Positions 35,011-45,000 of a DNA stretch of 64,000 nt are shown here, one piece after another (position 1 is the stretch's first letter; each line of letters opens with the position of its first letter). The stretch comes from Cryptomeria japonica (lineage: Eukaryota > Streptophyta > Pinopsida > Cupressales > Cupressaceae), in NCBI RefSeq assembly GCF_030272615.1, contig NC_081411.1, positions 209,650,244-209,714,243 of the forward strand. The letters are read 5' to 3'. The notes below the pieces were generated by a model. It made no database searches and was not told the DNA's origin. It saw only the letters and a program-made list of their open reading frames with translations. The translations under genes were made by a program, and so were the position numbers.

Positions 35011-37714
35011 AAACACGCAACCTTCTGATCATTTTTTTTTTTTTGAAATTAACATTTTGCTTGTTGAAATTGCCACATAGGTCGCGCTTCGGCGCTATTG
35101 AACGCGTTTTAGCGCTGTTGCAACAATTTCTTGTAGCGCTATTGACCCTAAGATAGCGCTATTGAAAATGTTTCAGTGCTATTGACAACATTCTAGCGCT
35201 ATTGTCACAGTTTCAGCGCTATTGACACACTTCCAGCGCCTTTGTCTTCTTGGATTTTTCTCTTCTTTCAGCGCTACCGTTTAAATTAGCGCTTCTGCTC
35301 ACGCAGACTAGCGCTATTGTATGAATCAGCGCTTCTGCAAAAACACAGAATAGCACTATTGCGACAGAGTGTCGCCCAAATTGACTTGTAACCAAAAAAT
35401 CAGAATTTAGGCTTGTGGAAGCCCCCCCCTTTGAGCATTGATTTTATTAACTTGTTTCTTTTCTTTGTACAGGTTAACAACCCAACAAAAATCACAAAAA
35501 TTTTCATTTAAGTGCTTAAAAAGAACTTAAAAACACAAAAATAGTTTTTCATTGTTTTCTAGTTAGGCCTCATTTTCTTTGGTGCTTAAAATTAACAAAC
35601 ACAAAATTTGATTTCATTGCATCAATTGGGACCTAAAATTTACAATCCACATTTCAAAAATTTGGTGCAAATAAAACTGACAAACCACTTGTTTTTGATT
35701 TATTTTTGACAAACAAATTTTCCTTCAAAGCAAAATGTGTTTTTCATTAAGTTGACCAGGATTTTCAAAATTCTAGATTACAAAACACATTGCCTTTGAA
35801 GTTAAAAAGAACACCATGGCTGTTGGAGCAACATCTCCAAATAGTTAGATCATCTTTGCAAATGTTGGATTAAAAAGAAACAAGTGAATTCCATGTTTGG
35901 CACGCTTGTGCACAAAAGTCAATCGAGTGGACCTACTTCTAACACACACTATCCTCTCCCTTGGCTCTCGTGGTCCTAGGTGCAAGAGAAAAGTGTTAGT
36001 AACGCTCACATTTTATCTTTTTAAGAGAGGCCTGCCAAGGGATCGATACTCTTGGGAACGACCTCGAGCGGTAAATCCTTCGAGCCGCTATAGAAATCTG
36101 GTGAGAGCGAAAGCTGTAGCCTTGGGTATAGCTGTTCCTACAGTGTAACTGGCCGAAAGGACAAATGGGCCCCACCACCAGTTACAAGGCTCTTAAGTGA
36201 GTCACTGCAGAATGAACTTATGTCCAAAAACATCGAACATGACTAAACACCTTTAAGTAGTAGCTCACCTGTTTTATTGATTGAGGATATTTGAGATATA
36301 ATTTAGTGCAAGAGCATAGATGGTTTTGCTCCCAAGATACTCACCATACATATTTCCTTGAGTAGAAACATAGCTTTTTGAAAAGTCACTTGTGGCTTGA
36401 TAAAAGTGGTGACTCCCCCATCATAGGGATCATCTATTTGTTATGCTCGTGCAAGACTTAGTATATCACATCCTTACCTGCCACGACGGGATTCATAAGG
36501 TATGTAGTACCAAAGTTGAAGAAATATCAAGATGTGGGCTAAATTTATCACAACTGGCCATTTGACCTTAGGGATAAAAAGTGTTTGAAGTGTGTTCGTT
36601 TTACAGACCTAGTGCGAATTGAGCCGACTTCAGGCTTTGGAACTACACCTTAAAATAAATCTAAAGGAAGGGTCAAAAACAAGTCCAAGGATTGGGTTGA
36701 TCTAGACCCATACTCATTTGTGTCGTTGAGGCTACAATCTTGTGTTTGTGTGCTTGCTTTGTTTTCTTGTCAAGGAAAAAATCAGAAAATCACTTTCAAA
36801 AACAAAGTACTCATCCAACATCTGTCAACACAACCAAAAATACCAAAAACAAAGTGCAAACAACACAGAGTCACAACTTTTATGACCATTCTTCACATCT
36901 TGCGAAAGAAGAAGTGTCATGAGAATATTACCTTGAAAAGAAGACCGTTAAGCTCAAAGGCTTTGATCAAAAGGAGGAAATTCTTCTATCTCAATAGACA
37001 AATTTTTGTCTCACATAGAGTCTTTCTACATTGCATGCGTCTATACCTTCAAGGTAAAACAAACGAATTTGATTCTGAATCATTAAACTGCAGAGCTTTT
37101 ATGCAATATAGAGCTCTGAGTTATCACAAAAATCAAGGAGGAAAGATTAATCCCAACTTCTTCCCAAACATTTGTATCACCTACAACACAGCTCGAGAAA
37201 TACCTCCAACACCTGAAAGGGAAGAGGTAGAGTTTGTCCCATTTATAACACAAAGTTTTTATTGATGTTGAAAACAAAACATCCAGCATCTTTCTCATCC
37301 ATCATCATTTCATCATCAATCCATCCCAAAACTCTCAAAACATTAAGAGGTTCTTGTCCCAAGATTCCTTTTTAGATATTGCTTGAAATCAAACACATCA
37401 CATCACTTTTTAGATTGTTTCTACATCTAGGATAAGCTCATCCTAAGAGACACATCTACGTAGGTTAAAACTAGTTCATGAGTGAATCCTCTCATTGCTA
37501 GGTAGTCAAAATCTGTAACACATCTCAGATTTCTCTACACCTTATCACATCCAAACTCCTCAAAAACAAGCAAGCAATTTAAAGAAGGAATTTTGGTTAC
37601 ATCTACCTTAGAGTGCTAGAGACCTACATACCACCAATCCACTAAATCATCCATCCTTCATCAAACAACTCATCATCATCTTCAATCAACTTCAAAAACA
37701 AACTTGCAAGCAAA
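35011..37714 (+). other. Element D leader region
   Basis: A 2.7-kb stretch between the primer site and the gag ATG. It opens with a poly-T run (35031-35044) and the AGCGCTATTG array (listed separately). The rest has no convincing ORF: the 181-codon frame at 36720-37265 has no recognisable domain, and frames at 35897-36178 are probably chance. A GC-richer block at 35890-36180 differs from the AT-rich surroundings. Confidence 0.6.
35082..35361 (+). repeat. AGCGCTATTG array, sense orientation
   Basis: About 13 copies of AGCGCTATTG or close variants (AGCGCTGTTG, AGTGCTATTG, AGCGCTTCTG, AGCACTATTG). Starts are near 35091, 35111, 35135, 35155, 35175, 35195, 35215, 35235, 35270, 35288, 35310, 35328 and 35352. 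Six in a row are exactly 20 bp apart. Spacer sequences differ, so this is a periodic motif and not a simple tandem repeat. Confidence 0.9.
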
Positions 37715-40700
37715 ATGGCTCAAACCCGATCACGATCAAGGCAACGAGAAATAGAAATTGAGGAAGAAGAGGACAACCTCAATGAATTTCAAGAAGCACT
37801 TGGAGGAAATGGGAATGATGAAAACCCAGGTACACCCACTCCTTCAACAATCGAAAGGGTTCAGCATAACCCTCATTTTAACAGATTATTTGATGAAATA
37901 CTAAGGAGCAATGTAGATGCTCACTTCTTAAAACTCGCTCAAGAAGGAGCCAAACTCCCCTCAGACTTTGATCTTGCCCAATTAAGACAAGCATCAGAAA
38001 GACAAAGTCGCCATGAGGAGGAAAGGTGTAGAGATCCCATCAGATATAACATCCCTCGAGGTAACCCACCACCTCCTCCCCCTAATGAAATGGAGATGTT
38101 GCGGCAACAAGTCGAGAATCTCGCCCAACAACTTCATAGTGGTGTCAAGATTAACCAATTTTCACTCAACGACATCTGTCCCTATCCGTTTGATAGGAAT
38201 CTTTATATGCCACCCTTTCCACGCGGGTTCGAAACACCAAAATTCAAAAAATATAGAGGAAAGGGAGATCCCCGTGATCATGTCCAAGAATTTCATTCCA
38301 CTTGTCTTGAAGTGGCTTATGAGGACACATACCTAATGCGCCTCTTTCCCCAAAGCTTGGGAGGAACAACCACATCATGGTTCTCCCGACTTCCAGGTGG
38401 CATAAGAACATTTGAGGAACTCATCCAGAAGTTCCTATCTCATTACTCTTATAATATTGAACGCGACATCACCATGGCTGATCTATGCAACACCAAACAA
38501 AAACCAGGTGAATTATTCTCAGTATTCCTGCAACGATGGCGCCAAATGTCTAGCAAGCATTCTCTTCAGTTACCTGAACGAGAACTAGTGGAAATTTTCA
38601 TTTCCAACTTAAACGAAGAAATGGAATTTCACCTGGATGTCAAAGACACCGATTCTTTTAACGATATGATCACCAAAGGTATAAAATGTGAAAGGGCACT
38701 CATCAAAAAAGGACTCATCAAAATCTTTAATGAACCCAAAGATGGTCCTCGCCCGCACTTCAATAGCGATAAACCGAACTTCTGGAACAAGAATAAGAAT
38801 ATCATCAATGATGGAGTTGTGGATGCTCGGACTGTCCAAAATGCACAACCTATGGTTCGGTTTGTAGGACAAAATCCTCCACCTCAAAATAACACAAATA
38901 TTCTTCCTAATCAAGGTCGCATCACATCTCATGATGAACCAAGACCCCGTCCACAAAAACAAAAACACACATACACTCCCTTAGGGGAACCCATTGAAAC
39001 AGTGATGCGACAACTCATTTCTCAGAATTTGATCACTCTACCTAAGTTATCAAATTATGAGCCCCAAGTCAAACCAGCATGGTGGAAGGATACTGAACAT
39101 TGTGAGTTCCATCAAGGAAGAGGACACAAGACAAGTAATTGTCACCGATTGAAAGATCTCATTCAGGATCTTATTGACCGAGGAGAAATTGAAATTGAAG
39201 GGCATGACCCAAAAACAACCAATATTGATCATCAGATGTTCAAGAATCCACTTCCATTGCAAGATCAAAGGGGTCCTTCCACGTCTAGACGAGGTCCTGA
39301 TACCACTGATTATACGCAACTTGCATATAATTACACTGTCAATCACCTGTATGATGCCAGTGAGCAAATTGCAACCATAACCTTCAAAAATCCCATCTCA
39401 GATTGCAATACTGTTACACGTCGTGGTAAGGTCACCATAAAGGCAGCTCCACAAGGCACCACCTCCATCCCAAAGCAGTACAATCTTGTGGAACAATTAG
39501 ACAAAACGCCTGCGCTTATATCCATTTTAGAGCTATTGCGCCTATCACCATCTCATAAAACTATCTTGGATCAAGCACTCCAAGAGGCGTCAGTCCCTGC
39601 AAACTTGAATACGGACCAATTTCAAGCCATGGTTGGAAATCTAAAGTCATCACCTTGTCTCACTTTTTCTGAAAGTGACAACTCTTCTTTCCAACAACCT
39701 CATAATGCTTCGCTACACATTGAAGGCTTTATCAACCAACACAGGATCAAGCGAGTCTTGATCGATAATGGAGCAGGCCTAAAAATTTGCACACTACAGT
39801 TGGTCATAGCATTGGGATATGCAATAGAATCAGTGGATCCTCGCAAGAAGATCACCATTAAGGCCTATGATGATGCAGAGCGTTCATCCAAAGGAGCTGT
39901 GGTACTACCAATCCGAGTAGGTCCTGTGGTAAAGCACATAATTTGTCAGGTTCTGGACCTTCCTCTGCCATATAATCTATTATTAGGGAGACCTTGGATA
40001 CATGCCATGCAAGCTGTTCCATCTACCTACCATCAATGTATCAAGTTCCCACATAATTTTGCAGAGATCACAATCCTGGGCGATGCAAATCCTTTTGCAT
40101 TTTGCCATAATATCAGCCATCAACCAGAGATTACTGTTCCTAATAATAGGGAAGCCATTTCCTCCACATCATATGTAAGTCCCGCCTCTCTTGCCAGTTC
40201 TAACACCCCTATACCCAAGCAAGAAAAGCTTAAGATGAAAGTCGCAGAGGAAGGTCCTGGAGAATACAACTTGAGTCAGCTCTTTTGTGTGGGACAAATG
40301 CCCACTTCTCCTAGAACACATGGTAAACCACAGCAGTTACTCCAGCAACCACTAATCACGCCTGCATGTGCCTTAACGCCTTTCATCCTTGGAAAGAGTC
40401 AAGAGGAAGAGACACACGATGAGGACCTAGCGGAATGGATCTATAAAGATCCCATCACCACTGACAAACCGCAAGTTACACTTCCTACGGAACAGTATGG
40501 TAAAGGCCTCCTCATTATGCAAAGAATGGGGTATGATGGTCAGAGTGCTTTGGGATACTGCAAAGAAGGACGACATGAACCTCTGCTACCAGAATTCAAG
40601 CCCAAAGGTAATACTGGCCTAGGCTTTGAAAAAGAGATCCTTCCTAAACTCAGATTCAAAGGAAAACCTAGCAAACCATTTTGCCCACCTACTACAAAGA

Positions 40701-40813
40701 GGACACCTTTCATAATCAAAGCACCATCAAACACTATCCCCACTGCCCCATCAAGGCTCACAACTCCACCGCAACCATACCAATGTCACTCATCCCATCA
40801 AACGAATCAGTAA
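37715..40813 (+). CDS. Element D gag, protease and G-patch polyprotein
   Basis: An intact 1032-codon ORF starting MAQTRSRSRQ. Retrotransposon gag domain at about residues 163-345 (YMPPFPRGFETPKFKKY, then QSLGGTTTSWFSRL, RWRQMSSKHS). A zinc-binding motif lies near 462 (CEFHQGRGHKTSNC). A retropepsin-like domain spans about 680-790 (LIDNGAGLKIC, then YNLLLGRPWIHAMQAVPST), with Asn following the catalytic Asp as in element B. A G-patch is near 925-965 (YGKGLLIMQRMGYDG, then GNTGLGFEK). It would make the particle and cleave the polyprotein. The pol frame overlaps its end by at least 133 nt in the -1 frame, consistent with frameshifted expression, though no slippery site was verified. Confidence 0.93.
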   Translation: MAQTRSRSRQREIEIEEEEDNLNEFQEALGGNGNDENPGTPTPSTIERVQHNPHFNRLFDEILRSNVDAHFLKLAQEGAKLPSDFDLAQLRQASERQSRHEEERCRDPIRYNIPRGNPPPPPPNEMEMLRQQVENLAQQLHSGVKINQFSLNDICPYPFDRNLYMPPFPRGFETPKFKKYRGKGDPRDHVQEFHSTCLEVAYEDTYLMRLFPQSLGGTTTSWFSRLPGGIRTFEELIQKFLSHYSYNIERDITMADLCNTKQKPGELFSVFLQRWRQMSSKHSLQLPERELVEIFISNLNEEMEFHLDVKDTDSFNDMITKGIKCERALIKKGLIKIFNEPKDGPRPHFNSDKPNFWNKNKNIINDGVVDARTVQNAQPMVRFVGQNPPPQNNTNILPNQGRITSHDEPRPRPQKQKHTYTPLGEPIETVMRQLISQNLITLPKLSNYEPQVKPAWWKDTEHCEFHQGRGHKTSNCHRLKDLIQDLIDRGEIEIEGHDPKTTNIDHQMFKNPLPLQDQRGPSTSRRGPDTTDYTQLAYNYTVNHLYDASEQIATITFKNPISDCNTVTRRGKVTIKAAPQGTTSIPKQYNLVEQLDKTPALISILELLRLSPSHKTILDQALQEASVPANLNTDQFQAMVGNLKSSPCLTFSESDNSSFQQPHNASLHIEGFINQHRIKRVLIDNGAGLKICTLQLVIALGYAIESVDPRKKITIKAYDDAERSSKGAVVLPIRVGPVVKHIICQVLDLPLPYNLLLGRPWIHAMQAVPSTYHQCIKFPHNFAEITILGDANPFAFCHNISHQPEITVPNNREAISSTSYVSPASLASSNTPIPKQEKLKMKVAEEGPGEYNLSQLFCVGQMPTSPRTHGKPQQLLQQPLITPACALTPFILGKSQEEETHDEDLAEWIYKDPITTDKPQVTLPTEQYGKGLLIMQRMGYDGQSALGYCKEGRHEPLLPEFKPKGNTGLGFEKEILPKLRFKGKPSKPFCPPTTKRTPFIIKAPSNTIPTAPSRLTTPPQPYQCHSSHQTNQ

Positions 40814-41313
40814 TCCCATTAGCAACACCCATAGCAGCCGCAACTATCTCCGAACCCGCAGCGACATCTATGGCACCAGTAGTTCCAGCAGAAGCCACTA
40901 AGTCACCGTTACCAATACTTCCAGTGACAAATCCTTTAATCCCCATCACAGTTCCTGCAGCACCGATCACTACAAAGATACATAAACCAATCACACCTGC
41001 CGTGTTTAACTCCAAAGACATCCCAGTATGGTATAGCAATCAGATGCTGGAGAGTGATTCAGAGACCGACTCACATGAGTGGGAATTTGATTTTGTACAG
41101 CTTAACACTTCAGATGAGGAAGACACATCACCACCTCCGCCACGCAAAGACATCCCTGTTTACGGAGAAGCACAGATAAAGACCACTTGGGTACCTAAGC
41201 TGGAAACATCTTCCACAGACCCTACGTCTCATCCTACGCCTGATTCTGATAGGGAGAGTACCATCAACGACCTTCACCACACTGTCTTAACCCTCACTGA
41301 TACCTCTAACTAA
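40681..41313 (+). pseudogene. Element D pol-frame N-terminal linker
   Basis: A 210-codon Pro/Thr/Ala/Ser-rich stretch overlapping the gag-protease ORF and lying in the same frame as RT and integrase downstream. Runs such as APVVPAEATKSPLPILPV and an acidic segment (DSETDSHEWEFDF) suggest a disordered linker. It ends in TAA at 41311-41313. The frame stays open immediately after, so this is one in-frame stop, not a true end. Function unknown. Confidence 0.6.
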
Positions 41314-41796
41314 CTTAATCTAATCGATGAAGTAATGCCCATTATCCACCCTGAACTCATCGAATGGAACCAACCAAATCCCCCATGTCTTGACCTCTTC
41401 CAAAATGATGAGGCTATCATTGACTTTTTGGAATTAAGGGATAACCTACCAAGCGGGGATCACAAAGCTGGATTCGCCATTGAACTTAATAGCGCAGAAT
41501 ACTTCGGGGCAGATGCCAAACCTTTCAGCTACAAAAATATAACAATAAAACATGGATCTTTCAATGAAAACCACACTGTGGCACTGTTTGATCCGACAAA
41601 AGTAAAAAGAAAGAGCATATCCAATGGTGAAAACCTCTCTGAGGCGCCTGAGGATGAAGGGTTTGACATTCTCCCTGCTAGTACACAACAGGAACGATCA
41701 ACGATTCTCATCGAGGAAACCAAAGAATACAATGTGGGGACTCCTGAAAACCCTCATATCATACATTTGGCATCTCTTCTCACTCCAGAGGAATAG
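41314..41796 (+). pseudogene. Element D pol-frame linker before RT
   Basis: It is in frame with the segments on both sides. It reads LNLIDEVMPIIHPELIEWN and ends HLASLLTPEE followed by a TAG (41794-41796). Such an acidic linker with a conserved PEE/WPQFIEF-like step precedes RT in Tat elements; the TAG most simply replaces a TGG Trp codon. No catalytic motifs are present. Confidence 0.65.
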
Positions 41797-43839
41797 CCTC
41801 AATTTATAGAGTTCTTCCAGAAACGTCAGATCAACTTTGCATGGTCATATGCAGACATGCCTGGGCTTGATCCGGATTTAGTTATGCATCATCTCACAGT
41901 AGCAAAAGGAGCCAAACCTGTCAAACAAAAGCTTCGTAAAATGCATCCCCAGATTGCAGTGCTAGTCAAAATAGAACTCAAGAAACTCCTAGATGTTGGT
42001 TTCGTTAGACCAATTGATTATGCAGAATGGATCTCCAATATTGTGCCTATTGGCAAACTAAAAGGGGGCATCCGCATTTGTACTGACTTCAGAGATCTGA
42101 ATAAGGCATGTCCTAAGGATGACTTTCCCCTACCAAATATCAACATCATAGTGGATCTAACAACAGGACATGCGATGCTTTCACTCATGGATGGTTTTTC
42201 AGGATACAATCAAATAAATATCGCACCAGAGGACCAACATAAGACAGCCTTCACATGTCCATGGGGCACATACTGCTGGAATGTAATGCCTTTCGGTCTA
42301 AAGAATGCAGGAGCAACCTATCAAAGAGCAATGACCACCATCTTCCATGACATGATGCATACTATGATGGAAGATTATGTGGATGATTTACTAGCAAAAT
42401 CACTTACTAGAGAAGGACATCTCCGCATCTTAGATAAAATCTTTGATAGACTGGAACAATACCATGTTCGGCTCAACCCAAAGAAATGTGTCTTTGGCGT
42501 AACCTCCAGGAAACTTCTAGGATACATTGTCTCAAGCAAAGGTATTGAGGTCGACCTAGCAAAGGTAAAAGCAATCATGGACATGCCACCTCCAAAGAAT
42601 ATCAGTCAGCTAAGAACACTACAAGGACGGCTTCAATCCATCCGCAGATTCATTGCACAATTGGTTGATAAGTGTCACCCATTTACACATCTGCTACACA
42701 AGAACATACGCTTTCAATGGGATGACAGATGCCAGCAAGCATTTCAGGCACTTAAAGACTATCTCATGAATCCACCATTGTTGATGCCACCAGATCCAAG
42801 TAGACCATTGTTACTTTATATCTCAGTGACAAGTACAGCACTGGGTGTGCTACTGGCACAACATAATGCAGAAGGTAAAGAGTGTGTTGTATACTACATC
42901 TCTCGCACATTGGTTGGCTATGAACTCAATTACACACCTATTGAGCGAGCTTGCCTAGCAGTAATCCTGGCAGCCACTAAATTGCGGCACTATCTATTAA
43001 CACACAAGGTACAACTCATTGCAAAGATTGATCCACTCAAGTACTTACTTAGCAAAGCAGCATTGACAGGTCGCTTGGCCAAATGGGTGATGATTCTAAG
43101 TGAATTTGACATCAAGTATGTAGATCATAAAGCTATCAAAGGTCAAGTTATTGCAGATCAGTTGGCCGATGCACCCCTCACAGGCAATCATCCTCTTATT
43201 TCCAATTTTCCAGATGAAGAGATATTCATGATCACAACAGCACAGCCATGGAAACTATATTTTGATGGTTCATACACTAGGCATGGCTCGGGGGCAGGCA
43301 TTCTATTTATCACACCTCAAGGTGACAGCATCCTGAAGTCTTACAGGCTCACATTTCCATGCACAAACAACATAGCAGAGTATGAGGCCTTGATCACGGG
43401 ACTCAGATTAGCCATACAATGGAAATTACAAGAACTGCAAGTATATGGCGACTCGCAACTGGTCATTCGACAAGCAATAGATGAGTATCAGACCAAAGAT
43501 GATAAACTCATGCCAGATAAGAAAATGGTGGACACTCTAAAGACATCATTTACTACTATCACTTTTGAGCAGATACCAAGAGATCAGAATCGAGCTGCTG
43601 ACGCCATGGCTACCATCGCATCTCTACTAGATCTTCCACAGAATTCAACACGCTACGAGTTCTTGGTAGAACAACTTTGGATCCCCGCTTATGATATCCT
43701 CGAATCCGAAATGATATGTCGCCTTGTTGGTTCTGAATCCCCATGGTACGGTGAGTTCTACACCTATCTTCGTGATCATACCCTTCCTCCCAACCAATCG
43801 AATAACCAACGAAAAACCTTCATTCGCCAAACTACTTGA
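41797..43839 (+). CDS. Element D reverse transcriptase, RNase H and second RNase H
   Basis: Open from just after the TAG to a TGA at 43837-43839; the first ATG is at 41857 (MPGLDPDLVMHHL). RT blocks: GGIRICTDFRDLNKACPKDDFPLP, split by context into the usual motifs, GFSGYNQI, PFGLKNAGATYQR, and the catalytic EDYVDDLLAK near residue 173 counting from 41857. The first RNase H follows (WDDRCQQAFQALK, then YYISRTL, ERACLAVILA). A second, archaeal-type RNase H begins near residue 464 (WKLYFDGSYTRHGSGAGI, then AEYEALITGL, YGDSQLV, RDQNRAADA), with its acidic catalytic residues present. Two RNase H domains mark the Tat lineage. Confidence 0.95.
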   Translation, partial: PQFIEFFQKRQINFAWSYADMPGLDPDLVMHHLTVAKGAKPVKQKLRKMHPQIAVLVKIELKKLLDVGFVRPIDYAEWISNIVPIGKLKGGIRICTDFRDLNKACPKDDFPLPNINIIVDLTTGHAMLSLMDGFSGYNQINIAPEDQHKTAFTCPWGTYCWNVMPFGLKNAGATYQRAMTTIFHDMMHTMMEDYVDDLLAKSLTREGHLRILDKIFDRLEQYHVRLNPKKCVFGVTSRKLLGYIVSSKGIEVDLAKVKAIMDMPPPKNISQLRTLQGRLQSIRRFIAQLVDKCHPFTHLLHKNIRFQWDDRCQQAFQALKDYLMNPPLLMPPDPSRPLLLYISVTSTALGVLLAQHNAEGKECVVYYISRTLVGYELNYTPIERACLAVILAATKLRHYLLTHKVQLIAKIDPLKYLLSKAALTGRLAKWVMILSEFDIKYVDHKAIKGQVIADQLADAPLTGNHPLISNFPDEEIFMITTAQPWKLYFDGSYTRHGSGAGILFITPQGDSILKSYRLTFPCTNNIAEYEALITGLRLAIQWKLQELQVYGDSQLVIRQAIDEYQTKDDKLMPDKKMVDTLKTSFTTITFEQIPRDQNRAADAMATIASLLDLPQNSTRYEFLVEQLWIPAYDILESEMICRLVGSESPWYGEFYTYLRDHTLPPNQSNNQRKTFIRQTT

Positions 43840-45000
43840 TATACCATTATTGCCGAAACCCTATACCGACGCGGTCTTGATGGTACTCTCCTTCGATGTC
43901 TGGAACAAGGTGAGATAACAAAGGCTTTGGAAGAGGCACATGAAGGAATTTGCGGGACTCACTCAAGTGGTCCATCACTAGCCAAGAAACTCATGCGAGC
44001 TGGATACTATTGGCCATCTATGGAAAAGGATTCCTACTACTTTGTCAGGAAATGCAAGAAATGTCAAATTCATGGCGACCTAATACATGCACCAGCACAG
44101 GAACTGCAACCAATCACAACACCATGGCCTTTTTGTCAATGGGGCCTTGACCTTGTGGGTAAGATTCATCCATCTTCATCCAACGGCCATAAATTCATTA
44201 TTACCGCCACCGAATATTTCACCAAGTGGATCGAAGCTGTTCCACTTACCCAAGTCACCGGCAAGCAGATCACCTCATTCATCCTCAACTACATCATCTG
44301 CCGGTATGGTGTACCCATGTCCATCGTCACAGATAACGGTCTTCCTTTCAAAAATCAGGATGTCCATGAACTATGTGAGAAATTTCATATCCAACACCGC
44401 TTTTCCACTCCCTATTACCCACAAGGCAATGGTCAAGCCGAAGCATCCAATAAAAACATATTGAGAATCCTAAAGAAGACAGTCAATGATGCCGGTCGTG
44501 ATTGGCATGTTCAATTGAATCCAGCATTATGGGCATATCGAACTAGCATTCGAACCCCTACAGGTGCAACTCCTTATTCATTGGTCTATGGTGCAGAAGC
44601 TATCTTACCTATTGAGGTTGAGATACCATCATTACGGGTTTCCTTGCATAATCTCATTGATGATGAAGCTTATAGAGTCTCACGCCTTCAGGACTTAGAA
44701 TTACTTGATGAGAAGCGACAAGCTGCATACAATCATCTCAAAGCCTATCTGCAGCGCATGAGTAGAAGCTACAATCACCGAGTTAGATCTCGTACATTTG
44801 AGGTAGGTGATCTTGTTCTTCGAGAAAATCCTCGCAACCAACCAAACAGAGAACATCAAGGCAAGTTTGAATCAAAATGGCTGGGCCCATATATTGTCAC
44901 TGCTGTATTCGGGTCCGGGGCATATCAGTTGGCTACATCAGATGGAGAACCACTCGCAGATCCAATCAATAGCATGCACCTCAAACGGTTTTATACCTAA
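43840..45000 (+). CDS. Element D integrase
   Basis: It is in the same frame as RT, directly after the TGA stop; the first ATG is at 43927. The H-H-C-C zinc site is intact (EEAHEGICGTHSSG, then KCKKCQIHGD). The catalytic core has WGLDLVGKI, IVTDNGLPF and GQAEASNKNI, supplying the D, D and E residues. The C-terminal part (FEVGDLVLRENP, then KFESKWLGPYIV) is the usual GPY/F-type module. It would insert element cDNA in the nucleus. The upstream stop probably came from CGA to TGA, so translation from the natural pol start is blocked in this copy. Confidence 0.94.
   Translation, partial: YTIIAETLYRRGLDGTLLRCLEQGEITKALEEAHEGICGTHSSGPSLAKKLMRAGYYWPSMEKDSYYFVRKCKKCQIHGDLIHAPAQELQPITTPWPFCQWGLDLVGKIHPSSSNGHKFIITATEYFTKWIEAVPLTQVTGKQITSFILNYIICRYGVPMSIVTDNGLPFKNQDVHELCEKFHIQHRFSTPYYPQGNGQAEASNKNILRILKKTVNDAGRDWHVQLNPALWAYRTSIRTPTGATPYSLVYGAEAILPIEVEIPSLRVSLHNLIDDEAYRVSRLQDLELLDEKRQAAYNHLKAYLQRMSRSYNHRVRSRTFEVGDLVLRENPRNQPNREHQGKFESKWLGPYIVTAVFGSGAYQLATSDGEPLADPINSMHLKRFYT

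Noticed and set aside
36720-37265. 181-codon ORF in the leader of element D, as an extra upstream ORF like that of Ogre elements
   Set aside because: No recognisable domain, basic and irregular composition, and no sign of conservation can be judged from one copy.
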